Source of the DNA: Anaerotignum sp.
GTDB lineage: Bacteria > Bacillota > Clostridia > Lachnospirales > Anaerotignaceae
Length of the DNA: 64,000 nt
Direction of reading: 5' to 3'
Assembly (NCBI GenBank): GCA_020024455.1
Contig: JAHHTU010000005.1
Coordinates: 1-64,000, forward strand
Shown here: positions 17,586 through 27,266 of the stretch, one piece after another
Position numbering within the stretch: the stretch's first letter is position 1
Layout of the letters: the number at the start of each line of letters is the position of its first letter
The notes under the pieces: generated by a model
Databases searched by the model: none
Told to the model about the DNA's origin: nothing
What the model saw: the letters and a program-made list of their open reading frames with translations, nothing else
Position numbers and translations under genes: made by a program

Positions 17586-19544
17586 TTATTCCTCTGTTTT
17601 GTTATCTTCTTGTGCATCAGCAGCAGATATAGGTTTTTCTTTTTGTAATGTCACAGGCTGATTTGATTCCTGTGTGATTTCTTCTGCCAAGCCTAAAATT
17701 CGGTCTCGTTCTTCTTTCTCAAACAACTTGCGGAATTCTTCCCCAGTGATTTTTTCTTTTTCTACCAGCAATTTTGCAGATGCGTGCAATACTTCCATAT
17801 TTTCTTGCAACAGACGCAGAGCCTCGTTGTATGCCCCCATCACAATGCGTTTGACTTCATCGTCGATGGTGGTTGCCACTGCTTCGCCATAATTGCGGCT
17901 GTGTCCCCAATCTCTGCCGATAAAGACTTCATTGCTGTCCTCACCAAACTGAATAGGGCCAAGTGCCTCACTCATACCATATTGTGTGACCATACCCCTT
18001 GCCATTGCGGTTGCACGTTCAATATCGTTTGATGCTCCTGTTGTCACATCTTTAATCACCAAAGCTTCTGCGGCACGACCGCCCAAAAAACTAATGATTT
18101 CCTGCTCCATGTACAACTTTGTCATATACATCTTATCTTCTCCGGGCAACGGCATGGTATAACCGCCTGCCATACCTGTCGGAATGATGGAAATGCTATG
18201 CACAGGGTCCAATTCGCTCAACACTTCAAATAAAATCGCATGACCGCTTTCATGATATGCTGTGATATATTTTTCTTTGTCGGAAATGACTCTTGTCTTT
18301 TTCTCTGTACCCACACCAATTTTAATCAAGGCACGTTGTATAGACTCCATCGTGATGGTCTTTTTGCCGTCTCTTGCAGAAAGCAATGCTGCTTCATTCA
18401 ACAAATTGGATAAGTCTGCACCAGTCATGCCTGCGGTTGTCTGTGCGACCACTTTCAAATCCACCTCTTGGTCTAAGGGTTTGCCTTTGGAATGGACACG
18501 CAAAATGGCTTCTCTGCCTTTTACGTCAGGTCTGCCGACATATACCTGTCTGTCAAAACGACCGGGTCTTAACAATGCAGGGTCTAAGATATCCGCTCTG
18601 TTTGTTGCCGCAATGATGATAACACTTTCGTTGATACCGAAACCGTCCATCTCTACCAATAACTGATTGAGTGTTTGTTCTCTTTCATCATGCCCACCGC
18701 CAAGGCCTGCACCTCTGCGACGACCAACCGCATCAATTTCATCAATGAATACAATACTGGGAGAATTTTTCTTTGCCTGTTCAAACAAATCTCTCACACG
18801 AGATGCACCCACACCGACAAACATTTCTACGAAATCGGAACCGGAAATAGAGAAAAACGGTACGCCCGCCTCACCGGCAACGGCTTTTGCCAGCAATGTT
18901 TTCCCTGTCCCCGGAGGGCCCACCAACAAAACACCTTTTGGAATTCTTGCACCCAGTTCTGTAAATTTTTGTGGATTTTTCAAAAACTGTACCAATTCTT
19001 CCAATTCTGCTTTTTCTTCATCACAACCTGCCACATTGTCAAATGTGACTTTGTTTTTGTCATCAACATTCATTTTTGCACGGCTTTTGCCAAATGACGC
19101 CATTTTTCCGCCGCCACCCTGCATTTTGCCAAACAGTACAACAAATAACACAACCATCAATATCATCATCACCAAAGATGGTAATATGGCTGTCAGCATA
19201 CTTTCTCTTGGCGGGTCTATGGCAACAATTTTGATGTCACTTCCCTGTGCCGGCATTTCATTGACATTTTGCATAAACGCCTCAATGCTTGGCACACTGA
19301 CTTTCATCACACCGCCGTCGTCCAGCGTTGCAATGACCGTTGCGTAATCGCCCACTTCTTTGCTTCTGGTTACTTCCAATGTTGCCACTGTATCTTCTTC
19401 TAATTCTTTCAATAAATCTGCATACGTATATGCTTTCACTTCTTTTTCCGGCTGTATCAAACCTTTGCCGCTAAATGCCAAGGCAGCCAAAATCATTACG
19501 AATATCAGCACATATAATCCTGCTGATTGCCAATATTTTTTCAA
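17586..19544 (-). CDS. ftsH: ATP-dependent zinc metalloprotease FtsH (652 aa)
   Basis: A membrane-anchored AAA+ protease that degrades misfolded and regulatory proteins. Two transmembrane segments (about residues 8-25 and 117-138) flank an external domain. The ATPase has Walker A GPPGTGKT (209-216) and Walker B IVFIDEID (264-271), and the zinc site is HESGH (431-435). The C-terminal tail is acidic. It is downstream of tilS-hpt as in many Firmicutes, but a terminator lies between hpt and this region's minus-strand continuation, so it probably has its own promoter. Confidence 0.97.
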   Translation of the reverse strand: MKKYWQSAGLYVLIFVMILAALAFSGKGLIQPEKEVKAYTYADLLKELEEDTVATLEVTRSKEVGDYATVIATLDDGGVMKVSVPSIEAFMQNVNEMPAQGSDIKIVAIDPPRESMLTAILPSLVMMILMVVLFVVLFGKMQGGGGKMASFGKSRAKMNVDDKNKVTFDNVAGCDEEKAELEELVQFLKNPQKFTELGARIPKGVLLVGPPGTGKTLLAKAVAGEAGVPFFSISGSDFVEMFVGVGASRVRDLFEQAKKNSPSIVFIDEIDAVGRRRGAGLGGGHDEREQTLNQLLVEMDGFGINESVIIIAATNRADILDPALLRPGRFDRQVYVGRPDVKGREAILRVHSKGKPLDQEVDLKVVAQTTAGMTGADLSNLLNEAALLSARDGKKTITMESIQRALIKIGVGTEKKTRVISDKEKYITAYHESGHAILFEVLSELDPVHSISIIPTGMAGGYTMPLPGEDKMYMTKLYMEQEIISFLGGRAAEALVIKDVTTGASNDIERATAMARGMVTQYGMSEALGPIQFGEDSNEVFIGRDWGHSRNYGEAVATTIDDEVKRIVMGAYNEALRLLQENMEVLHASAKLLVEKEKITGEEFRKLFEKEERDRILGLAEEITQESNQPVTLQKEKPISAADAQEDNKTEE

Positions 19545-19699
19545 GAGCTTCCCCCCTATTTTTTATCAAAACTGATTATTTTTTTGATATGTTTACAGAT
19601 AGCATATCAATTTACAATTCTATCACAGATTATCCAAAAAGGCAACGGCGGTTTTTAGAAAGAAAGTGTGAAAAAAAGCGTTTTCCGCCCGAAAATACA

Positions 19700-19730
19700 C
19701 AAAAGCGTTAGCTTTTTGTGCTAACGCCGT
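19700..19730 (-). terminator. Intrinsic terminator after tilS-hpt
   Basis: A perfect 8-bp stem GCGTTAGC/GCTAACGC (19705-19727) is followed by TTTTGTG on the minus strand. It lies 22 bp past the hpt stop and separates hpt from ftsH. Confidence 0.82.
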
Positions 19731-19748
19731 ATACTTTCTCATTGTTTT

Positions 19749-20279
19749 TTAATCTTCATCAAAATGAATGACACCCACATAGTCCAAATTTCTGTATTTT
19801 TGTGCATAATCCAAACCATATCCAACCACAAAAGCATCTGGAATGGTAAAGCCCACATAATCCACAGGCACATCTGTCACACGACGGTCCGGTTTGTCCA
19901 ACAATGTGCAAATTTTGAAGTTTTTGGGATTTCTGTGCAACAACAATTCACGCAAATGGCTCAATGTTCTGCCGCTGTCAATGATATCTTCTACCAGCAA
20001 TACATTTTTGCCTGTAATATCTTCGTCCAAATCACGCAAAATTTTGATATGTCCGCTGCTTTCTGTGCCATCGCCATAACTGGAAACGTCCATAAAATTC
20101 AACGTCACAGGCAATTTGATTTTTTTTGCCAATTCCACCAGTGTCACAACGCCGCCTTTGAGTACGCAAACCAGTTCCACCTGCTCACCTGCAAAATCGT
20201 TTTGTACCTGTTCCGCAATTTCTTCCAATCTTTTGGAAATTGCTTCTGCTGAAATCATGACTTCAATTCTTTCTTTCAT
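19749..20279 (-). CDS. hpt: Hypoxanthine phosphoribosyltransferase (176 aa)
   Basis: A purine-salvage enzyme that joins hypoxanthine or guanine to PRPP. The PRPP-binding loop is LLVEDIIDSGRT (residues 94-105) and the preceding LKGG loop is at 40-43, as usual. The start overlaps the tilS end by 17 bp, so translation is likely coupled. The tilS-hpt-ftsH order is conserved in Firmicutes. Confidence 0.96.
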   Translation of the reverse strand: MKERIEVMISAEAISKRLEEIAEQVQNDFAGEQVELVCVLKGGVVTLVELAKKIKLPVTLNFMDVSSYGDGTESSGHIKILRDLDEDITGKNVLLVEDIIDSGRTLSHLRELLLHRNPKNFKICTLLDKPDRRVTDVPVDYVGFTIPDAFVVGYGLDYAQKYRNLDYVGVIHFDED

Positions 20280-21642
20280 ATTGTTTTCCCTCCATTATCC
20301 GAACCCATATATATTGTTTGGTATTTTCATCTATTGCAAAAGCCGTAGATGTCTGTGCACCATATATCCATAAAATTTCTTCCCCGCAAGCCAACAACAG
20401 CTTTGTATCTCTTTGGGCTTTCGGTATTTTTTCATCTATGAATAATGATTTTATCTTTTTGGTACCACCATGTAATCGCATACGGTCACCGGCTCTTCGA
20501 TTGCGTACACACAGGCTTTTTTTTATTTTATCATAATCAAATAACTTCGTATAGTCGTTGTCACAAAATTCCGCATTTTTTTCGGTTATGATGCCACATT
20601 CTACAAAAACGTCCATTTCTTTGATATAAATGGGCATATCGAGTTGCAAATCATACAGATATTCTGTTTTTTGCGTTTGTTCTTTGCAAAACATCAGCCG
20701 CTGATATTCCAAACAACATTGCCAACCACCCACAATCTGCACAAAACCATTTTGATTTTGCATCAACAAATGCTCCATTGCCTCCAAATGTGCCTGTGTC
20801 AAATTTTGGGTTGTGCCTGTGGCTTCTTCCACTGCCAAACGCAAAACACGCAACCGCAACGCCCGATGCATTTGTTGCAAGGGTTCTTTTTGTAAACAAA
20901 CCTGTGTTTGCGGCATACGGATTTGCTGATACATCTGTTTTGCCGTCTGTGTCATAAAATCATTTTCCTGTGCCAGCAAACTTGCTGTTTTTGCGATATG
21001 TGCCGCACTGCCGCCATGCACCTGTTCCAATAACGGCATCACCTGCAAACGAATTTTATTTCTGGTATATGCCGTTTCAAAATTGGTGCTGTCTTGTTGA
21101 TACGAAAGCTGATGTTGTTTGCAATACTGTTCAATCTCTTTGCGACTGCAAAACAACAAAGGGCGTACAATCCGGTTTCTCACCGGCAACATTCCCGTCA
21201 AACCGTCCAAGCCTGTCCCTCTGCACAATCGCATCAATATGGTTTCCGCTTGGTCATCGGCATGATGTGCCACTGCAATAAAACCGTTTTGCCCTGCGTA
21301 TTTGGCAAAAACACGATACCGAAAATTTCTGCCTGCTTCTTCTACGGTGCATTTTTGTTCTTTTGCCGCCTTTGCCGCATCAAAGCAGACCACATCACAG
21401 GCAATTCCCAAACGTGTACTATATGCCTTTACAAATGCGGCATCTGCATCTGCTTCCTGCCCACGCAAACCATGATGGATATGCACTGTCTGCAACCGCC
21501 AGTGATATTGTTTGTGCAATCGCCACAAGATATGCACCAAAGCCACAGAGTCTGCACCGCCCGAAAGCCCAATCACAATATTTGCACCATCTGCAAACAT
21601 TTTGTATTGCAAAATGGTTTGTTTGACTTGTTCCAACAACAT
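20263..21642 (-). CDS. tilS: tRNA(Ile)-lysidine synthase (459 aa)
   Basis: Attaches lysine to C34 of the CAU-anticodon isoleucine tRNA, so that AUA is read as isoleucine; the enzyme is essential in most bacteria. The N-type ATP pyrophosphatase loop SGGADS is at residues 27-32. HHADDQAETILMRLCRGTGLDGL is the next family block, and CVRNRRAGDRMRLHGGTKK begins the C-terminal tRNA-binding domain. The length is normal. It heads the tilS-hpt unit, divergent from the alcohol dehydrogenase. Confidence 0.96.
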   Translation of the reverse strand: MLLEQVKQTILQYKMFADGANIVIGLSGGADSVALVHILWRLHKQYHWRLQTVHIHHGLRGQEADADAAFVKAYSTRLGIACDVVCFDAAKAAKEQKCTVEEAGRNFRYRVFAKYAGQNGFIAVAHHADDQAETILMRLCRGTGLDGLTGMLPVRNRIVRPLLFCSRKEIEQYCKQHQLSYQQDSTNFETAYTRNKIRLQVMPLLEQVHGGSAAHIAKTASLLAQENDFMTQTAKQMYQQIRMPQTQVCLQKEPLQQMHRALRLRVLRLAVEEATGTTQNLTQAHLEAMEHLLMQNQNGFVQIVGGWQCCLEYQRLMFCKEQTQKTEYLYDLQLDMPIYIKEMDVFVECGIITEKNAEFCDNDYTKLFDYDKIKKSLCVRNRRAGDRMRLHGGTKKIKSLFIDEKIPKAQRDTKLLLACGEEILWIYGAQTSTAFAIDENTKQYIWVRIMEGKQYERKN

Positions 21643-21715
21643 ATTTGTTCGCCGCCTTTCGTACCTTTCTCAAAGACTTTACACAAAAAACAGCATTTCG
21701 TCAACGATTTTCTTT

Positions 21716-21743
21716 TTGCACATAATACATAATATGGTATACT
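21716..21743 (+). promoter_or_regulatory. Promoter of the alcohol dehydrogenase gene
   Basis: TTGCAC (21716-21721) and TATACT (21738-21743) have a 16-bp spacer, and the ATG follows 30 bp later. The dinucleotide before the -10 is GG rather than TG. Confidence 0.65.
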
Positions 21744-21773
21744 GTTATCAAAACAATAAGGAGGGAATCCATC

Positions 21774-22943
21774 ATGAAATTTCAATATTATATTCCATCA
21801 AAAATAGTATTCGGCAGCGGACAATTAGACCGCTTGCACAAACAAAAAGAATTGGGGAAAAAAGCATTGATTGTCATTTCCGGTGGTACATCTGTCAAAA
21901 AATTCGGTTATCTTGCCCGCTTGGAAGAACAACTCCAAAAAGCAAATGTAGACTATGTAATTTTTGACAAAATACTGCCCAACCCCATCGAACGCCATGT
22001 CATGGAAGGGGCAGCACTTGCCAAAGCCGAACAATGCGACTTTGTCATCGGTTTGGGCGGCGGCTCCATCATCGACTCTGCAAAAGGCATTGCGGTTATG
22101 GCAACCAATACAGGGACTATGTGGGACTATATTTCCGGCGGCACAGGCGGTGGCAAACCCATTCCAAACAAACCCTTGCCCATCGTTGCCATCACCACCA
22201 CCGCAGGCACAGGCACAGAGGCAGACCCTTGGGCAGTCATCACAAATGAACACACCGGCGAAAAAATCGGTTTTGGCTATGACAACACATTCCCTGTGCT
22301 TTCCATTGTTGACCCCGATTTGATGCTTTCCGTTCCGGCAAAACTGACAGCATATCAAGGATTTGATGCATTGTTCCATAGCACCGAAGGCTATATCAAC
22401 CGCCGCACAAACCCTTTGAATGATATGTATGCATTGAAAGCCATCGAATTGGTTGGCAAAAGCCTTGCCATCGCTGTCAATGACGGCACAAACAAACAGG
22501 CAAGAGAAGATATGGCACTGGCAAACACATTGTCCGGTATGTCCGAAAGCATTGGTGGTTGTACGTCCGAACACGCCATGGAACACCCATTAAGCGGCAA
22601 AAATCCAAAATTGGAACATGGGGCAGGCTTGATTATGCTTTGTGAATCATATTACACCTATTGGGCAAAACGTGGTGTCGTTGACAAAAGACTGATTGAC
22701 ATGGCAAAAGCACTGGGCAAAACAGATGCCGACAAACCGATGGATTTTGTCACGGCATTGCATGATTTGAAAATTGCCTGTCATGTTGATGATTTGAAAA
22801 TGTCTGATTATGGCATACAAGAAAGCGATTTGGAAACATATGCAAAAATGGCATATGAAACCATGGGCGGATTGTTTACCGCAGACCCTGTGGATATGCC
22901 TTTTGCAGATTGTCTTGCGATTTACAAAGACGCATATCGCTAA
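21774..22943 (+). CDS. Iron-containing alcohol dehydrogenase (389 aa)
   Basis: An NAD(P)-dependent group III dehydrogenase, probably reducing an aldehyde to an alcohol during fermentation (butanol or 1,3-propanediol dehydrogenase type). The nucleotide loop is GGGSIIDSAK (95-104). The iron ligands are present in GFDALFHSTEGY (Asp and His), SEHAMEHPLSG (His) and LEHGAG (His). AAGGAGG precedes the ATG. The following unknown gene starts 17 bp later, so they probably share a transcript. The substrate is not readable. Confidence 0.94.
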   Translation: MKFQYYIPSKIVFGSGQLDRLHKQKELGKKALIVISGGTSVKKFGYLARLEEQLQKANVDYVIFDKILPNPIERHVMEGAALAKAEQCDFVIGLGGGSIIDSAKGIAVMATNTGTMWDYISGGTGGGKPIPNKPLPIVAITTTAGTGTEADPWAVITNEHTGEKIGFGYDNTFPVLSIVDPDLMLSVPAKLTAYQGFDALFHSTEGYINRRTNPLNDMYALKAIELVGKSLAIAVNDGTNKQAREDMALANTLSGMSESIGGCTSEHAMEHPLSGKNPKLEHGAGLIMLCESYYTYWAKRGVVDKRLIDMAKALGKTDADKPMDFVTALHDLKIACHVDDLKMSDYGIQESDLETYAKMAYETMGGLFTADPVDMPFADCLAIYKDAYR

Positions 22944-22960
22944 AATAAAGGAGCGTATTT

Positions 22961-23629
22961 ATGGCACAACAAAACGAAACATTTACACTTGCAGACATTG
23001 TATACGATGTCACATATGCAGATTTGGGTTATCATTTTGAAAATGGTAACATCATATTGTATCCAGACGTAGATGCCGAAACAGAAGATGAAAATGTGGA
23101 TTATGATATGTCTTCCGTCCATTTATACCACAACAACGGCTTTTGTACCCATGTTTCTGATTTACAAGCATTAAAAGGCAAAAAATTTGTTTGGGAAAGT
23201 ACATACAATGAAAACGATGAAGAAGCAGGCTGTTTGTGTGTACAAGAGCATGAACTGCTTTCCAGCGGCACAATCGAAATATTGGATATCCAAAATAACC
23301 ATATGACCATACGATGGTCTGGGCTTGCCAATGTATATTGGAACGAAACATATGGGGCTGATGTTCCTTTTGATACCACATTCACCGCAGAAATACCACA
23401 AGATGTGGCAGTTTATCAATTAGATGCTTACAAATCCACAAAAACAAAAATTTATGATAATTTGTATTTAGAGTTATTAAATTTAGATACATTCAATGAC
23501 CATTTGAAACAAATTTCTGATGATACGCCATGGAATATCAAACTTCCATTCAAGATTATATATTTTGACAAAGAATATTTGGAGAAATATTGTTTAAAGC
23601 AAATAAACTGGAATACACTACAACATTAG
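22961..23629 (+). CDS. Unknown protein ending at a possible -1 frameshift site (222 aa in frame)
   Basis: I recognise no family. The protein is acidic, beta-rich and soluble, with no signal peptide. AAAGGAG precedes the ATG, and it is 17 bp from the alcohol dehydrogenase. At the 3' end the -1 frame stays open for another 30-40 codons and reads like protein (LEYTTTLDADCPVSIKFAG), ending at TGA 23716-23718. The junction is a TTTAAAG heptamer (23593-23599) in the X XXY YYZ register with GGAG 8 nt upstream. Either an indel has shortened the gene, or a product of about 251 aa is made by frameshifting. Confidence 0.72.
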   Translation: MAQQNETFTLADIVYDVTYADLGYHFENGNIILYPDVDAETEDENVDYDMSSVHLYHNNGFCTHVSDLQALKGKKFVWESTYNENDEEAGCLCVQEHELLSSGTIEILDIQNNHMTIRWSGLANVYWNETYGADVPFDTTFTAEIPQDVAVYQLDAYKSTKTKIYDNLYLELLNLDTFNDHLKQISDDTPWNIKLPFKIIYFDKEYLEKYCLKQINWNTLQH

Positions 23630-23718
23630 ATGCAGATTGCCCTGTTTCCATCAAATTTGCGGGTATGGATTATAATTTCAAAGCCAATTATCAACTATTT
23701 TTCTTTGAAACCTATTGA
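23590..23718 (+). other. -1 frame extension of the preceding gene
   Basis: This stretch is open in the -1 frame relative to the gene at 22961 and encodes about 40 residues with alternating hydrophobic character (DYNFKANYQLFFFETY at the end). It has no start codon with a ribosome site of its own, so it is best read as the tail of the upstream protein. It is reached by frameshift or was disconnected by an indel. Confidence 0.5.
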
Positions 23719-23723
23719 AACAG

Positions 23724-23762
23724 AAAAAAGGAGAATACTTTGCAAAGTATTCCCCTTTTTCT
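23724..23762. terminator. Bidirectional intrinsic terminator
   Basis: A stem built on GAATACTTT/AAAGTATTC plus flanking A-rich and T-rich arms lies between the unknown gene and the converging spoIIE. Confidence 0.85.
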
Positions 23763-26138
23763 TTACATCACTTTTTGCCAAAATCTCGCTGCCTGTACGG
23801 TCATATCATCTGTCCCGCCTGCTTTTTGTGCCGCCTGCAATATAAAATCTGCGGCATTTTGTGGATTGGCAAATGTTTTGGGCAAAAAGATTTCCTCTAA
23901 CCACATTGCGGTTTTTTGTTCCCCGCCAAATGCATCGGTAATGCCGTCCGTCAACAACAACACCATATCCCCATCTTTCAATCGGATATCATTTTTTTGC
24001 ACTTGCACTTGCTGCAAAATACCCGCAGGCAAAGAATGGGTATGCATAGAAATTACCCGTTTTCCACGGCAAATGAACGACGCCACAGCACCCAATTTGA
24101 TAAATTCTGCGTATCCGTCATACAAATCCACACTGCAAATATCCAATGTTGCATAATTTTCTTCCGCACGCCGCAACAACAATGCCGAGTTAATCAATTT
24201 GACGGCGGTTTCTTTGGGAAATCCTGCTTCGGCAAATTGTTCCAATAACTCCATGGCTGCCTTGCTTTCCGCAAACGCACGCTCTCCCATGCCCATACCG
24301 TCTGAAATTGCCATCATGGCAATCCCTTTGTCATTTTCCAAATATGTGGCAGCATCACCACAAGGTTTGCCACGTTCCGCTGCCGCACAAGCCGTTGCCA
24401 CTGTCAAAGCATACATCGGTTCTTCCAAAAATGTCATGGTGCAAACACCGCCTGTCATATGGCAAACATCTGGTTGTTGCTGTACCATTTGTCGCCCAAC
24501 GATTTTTTTGACAATCGGCAACACCTGTGTCTTGCAAATCCCTCTGCCTTGACACCCCTTGACACGCAACACAACCTTTTTGCCTCTGTTTGCTTTTTCT
24601 TCTGTCACAATCGCCTCTTGTATGCGAATCCCTGCCTTTCTGCAAGCAAATAGCAACGCCTCTTGCACAGGTTCTAAATATAAACAATCCGTATCCAATT
24701 TGCCTGCCATATTTTCCAAAATACCACCCACAGCATCTAGTTGTTGTTGCACCAACTCCCGACATTCCTGCAATTTACTTGCCCAAATCAAATGATGCCG
24801 ATGTTGTTCATAAATTGCACAAATCATATCCACATACTCTTTTTTTCGGGGACACACTTCCAAAAACCATTTTGGCATTTGTTCCATCGTCAAACACCCT
24901 TTTGTATCACACAACGAAAATGCCGTCATGGTCATACTATATGTACGATATACTTCTTCCTGCCAACAAGAATGGCATAACCCACAATTTTGACAGACTT
25001 TCTGTGCCACACGTTCCACCAATTCGGAAATTTCTTTCGTTTCCGTTTTCTGTTCTACGGCAAATGTTTTTGCCAACCCATGAAATGCCATACCAAAGCC
25101 TTTGAGTTTTTCCTCTGTATCTTCTCGCATACGCACAAAACGGTCTTTGCTGTCTGCGATTTCCCGCATACCGCCAAGCCAGATTTTTTTGGGTAGCATA
25201 CAAAACAAAATCCCTGCACTTGCCATACAGGGCAACCACCCCTCATGCAAATAGTCTTGTTTGGTATAAAACAAAAAGATTGTCATTGTCATCAAAAAAG
25301 CCACTGCCGCCGCCCATCTGCCAATGTCTTTCAGACAACCTGCAAACCAACTTGCAAAACCCAATATTGCCACAAAACCGAAATCTGCACGCCCTGTCAC
25401 ATACAACAAAAAACCCAACATCACACCAACCGCCGTACCACCGCCAATGCCCTCCCGATATGCCGCTACCAGCACCAGCAACGTCACCAAAAAAGGAAAC
25501 AGCATCTGTTGCAATATCGTATTTTGCAACTGTGCCATACCTGCCAAAGTGCCACCCAAAAGCAGTATCATTGACAGCAACTCCTCTTTGCTGACCACCA
25601 TCACTTTTCGATGCTCCGTCAATACCAAAACGCCTTTTTGTAACAACAATGCAATTCCCATTACCAGCATACTTTCCACAAACGCCACAACAAAATAAAA
25701 ATGCAATCCGCCTTGACTGATGGCATAGAAACTCCCGCCCAATGCCATTGCAAAACTGCCCAATATTGCTTTTTTCCAAACATCTTCTTTTGTCAAGAAC
25801 CGCCCCAGTGTCATATACAGTAACATTGCCGCCAAATACACTGCGATATGTTTCAAAAAAACACCGTTGCCAAAACTGCCGACAAACACAGCCGTCCATA
25901 CAACCCAAAACAGATGCCCACTGCCAAAAAATGCCGATAATACCCCCATACCCAATGGGTGCAATATCTGCAATACTGCCAATTTGCTCCAAAAAAACGG
26001 TACTGTCCAACAAATACCCAGTTGTATCATTTGTTTCCAAGGTATCGAATATCTTTGTATATGCTGTTTTGGCATATGCTGTCCAAACGGAATCTGTTTA
26101 TTCTGTACGTGTTCCAATAAAATTTCTGTTTTTTCCAT
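23763..26138 (-). CDS. spoIIE: Stage II sporulation protein E, membrane PP2C phosphatase (791 aa)
   Basis: Dephosphorylates the anti-anti-sigma factor SpoIIAA to activate sigma-F in the forespore, and also acts at the polar septum. About ten membrane segments fill residues 40-300, a linker region follows with several CxxC-like cysteines (CQNCGLCHSC), and the C-terminal PP2C domain has AISDGMGMGERAFAES and LLTDGITDAFGG. The start is ATG 26138, preceded by AGGGGAG; an upstream in-frame start would add 40 unlikely residues. The size is close to the Bacillus protein. Confidence 0.96.
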   Translation of the reverse strand: MEKTEILLEHVQNKQIPFGQHMPKQHIQRYSIPWKQMIQLGICWTVPFFWSKLAVLQILHPLGMGVLSAFFGSGHLFWVVWTAVFVGSFGNGVFLKHIAVYLAAMLLYMTLGRFLTKEDVWKKAILGSFAMALGGSFYAISQGGLHFYFVVAFVESMLVMGIALLLQKGVLVLTEHRKVMVVSKEELLSMILLLGGTLAGMAQLQNTILQQMLFPFLVTLLVLVAAYREGIGGGTAVGVMLGFLLYVTGRADFGFVAILGFASWFAGCLKDIGRWAAAVAFLMTMTIFLFYTKQDYLHEGWLPCMASAGILFCMLPKKIWLGGMREIADSKDRFVRMREDTEEKLKGFGMAFHGLAKTFAVEQKTETKEISELVERVAQKVCQNCGLCHSCWQEEVYRTYSMTMTAFSLCDTKGCLTMEQMPKWFLEVCPRKKEYVDMICAIYEQHRHHLIWASKLQECRELVQQQLDAVGGILENMAGKLDTDCLYLEPVQEALLFACRKAGIRIQEAIVTEEKANRGKKVVLRVKGCQGRGICKTQVLPIVKKIVGRQMVQQQPDVCHMTGGVCTMTFLEEPMYALTVATACAAAERGKPCGDAATYLENDKGIAMMAISDGMGMGERAFAESKAAMELLEQFAEAGFPKETAVKLINSALLLRRAEENYATLDICSVDLYDGYAEFIKLGAVASFICRGKRVISMHTHSLPAGILQQVQVQKNDIRLKDGDMVLLLTDGITDAFGGEQKTAMWLEEIFLPKTFANPQNAADFILQAAQKAGGTDDMTVQAARFWQKVM

Positions 26139-26259
26139 ATCTGCTCCCCTCCATATTCCCATTTTACGGAAATATGACTGTTTTTTTTGCCGAAATGCGG
26201 CAGATATGCAAAAATTTTTCCCGACAAAAAAACGGCATTTTTCCATGCCGTTTTCCATA

Positions 26260-27252
26260 TCATTGATATTTTTTCAAAAACCGTATATCTTCTCCAAAAA
26301 AACGCAGCACTTGATACTCCCGCAATCGGGACGTAATACGGTCAGAATATTGATTTGTAATTTCTTTTGCATTCAAATTGGTGGATATCATCACTGATTT
26401 GTTTTTCAATTTTCTGTCATTGAGCAAACGGAACAATTCCGATGCCGTAAACGCAGTCGAGAATTCCGTCCCCAAGTCATCAATAATCAACAAATCCACT
26501 TCTAACAATTCTTTGTCCCATTCTTCTTTTTCCACATCTTCGTCATGCGAAAAACGAATTTCTTCCAATTTACGGAATAACTGCCCTGCCGTCAAATACA
26601 GCACCACAAATCCTTTTTCCAACAACTCTTTTGCAATACAACTGCAAAGAAATGTTTTGCCCAATCCCGTAGAGCCATAGAGCAATAAATTTTCGCCGTT
26701 TTCTTTTTCAAACCGTTCCACAAACGCCAATCCGTGCCGTAAAATATTGGTCGCATTTTCTCTGGGGGACATTTTTTCTTTCGGAATGACTTTATCGCTA
26801 TACAAACGCAAATCAAAACTGTCAAAATTTTCCACCTTTACAATATCCCGTACATTGGATTGGTCATACAATCTGTCCATGACCTTTTGTTTCAAACAAA
26901 TACAAGGCACATTGCCAATATATCCCGTATCTTGACAACTCTTGCAAACATATTCCTGTTCCAATGCATCTGCCTGCATACCCATATTTGCCAACAACTG
27001 TTGTTTCTCCCGCAACAATGCTTGTTGTTTTTCCCGCAATCCTGCCACCACATCTGTCATCTGGTTTGTTTGCAATAATACTGCCTTTGCCGCCTGCACT
27101 CCCAACAAAGACAATTCCTGTTCAATTTCTTCCAATCTTGGTGTTTGCTCATATACAAATGCCTTTTTGCGACGTTGTTCTGCTGTTTTTTGTGTCCGAA
27201 TACGGTCATATTCTCTCAATACTTCTTTATAAATTTGTGTTTTGGTTGCCAA
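26260..27252 (-). CDS. dnaC: DnaC/DnaI-type helicase loader ATPase (330 aa)
   Basis: An AAA+ ATPase that loads the replicative helicase. An N-terminal coiled-coil-rich helicase-binding part includes a zinc site (Cys103, Cys106, Cys117, Cys119). Walker A is YGSTGLGKT (192-200) and Walker B is LLIIDDLGTEF. It follows the dnaD-like gene by 14 bp, the usual clostridial dnaD-dnaC pair. IstB transposase helpers share the ATPase fold, but no insertion sequence is present. Confidence 0.92.
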   Translation of the reverse strand: MATKTQIYKEVLREYDRIRTQKTAEQRRKKAFVYEQTPRLEEIEQELSLLGVQAAKAVLLQTNQMTDVVAGLREKQQALLREKQQLLANMGMQADALEQEYVCKSCQDTGYIGNVPCICLKQKVMDRLYDQSNVRDIVKVENFDSFDLRLYSDKVIPKEKMSPRENATNILRHGLAFVERFEKENGENLLLYGSTGLGKTFLCSCIAKELLEKGFVVLYLTAGQLFRKLEEIRFSHDEDVEKEEWDKELLEVDLLIIDDLGTEFSTAFTASELFRLLNDRKLKNKSVMISTNLNAKEITNQYSDRITSRLREYQVLRFFGEDIRFLKKYQ

Positions 27253-27266
27253 ACTGTATCACCACC

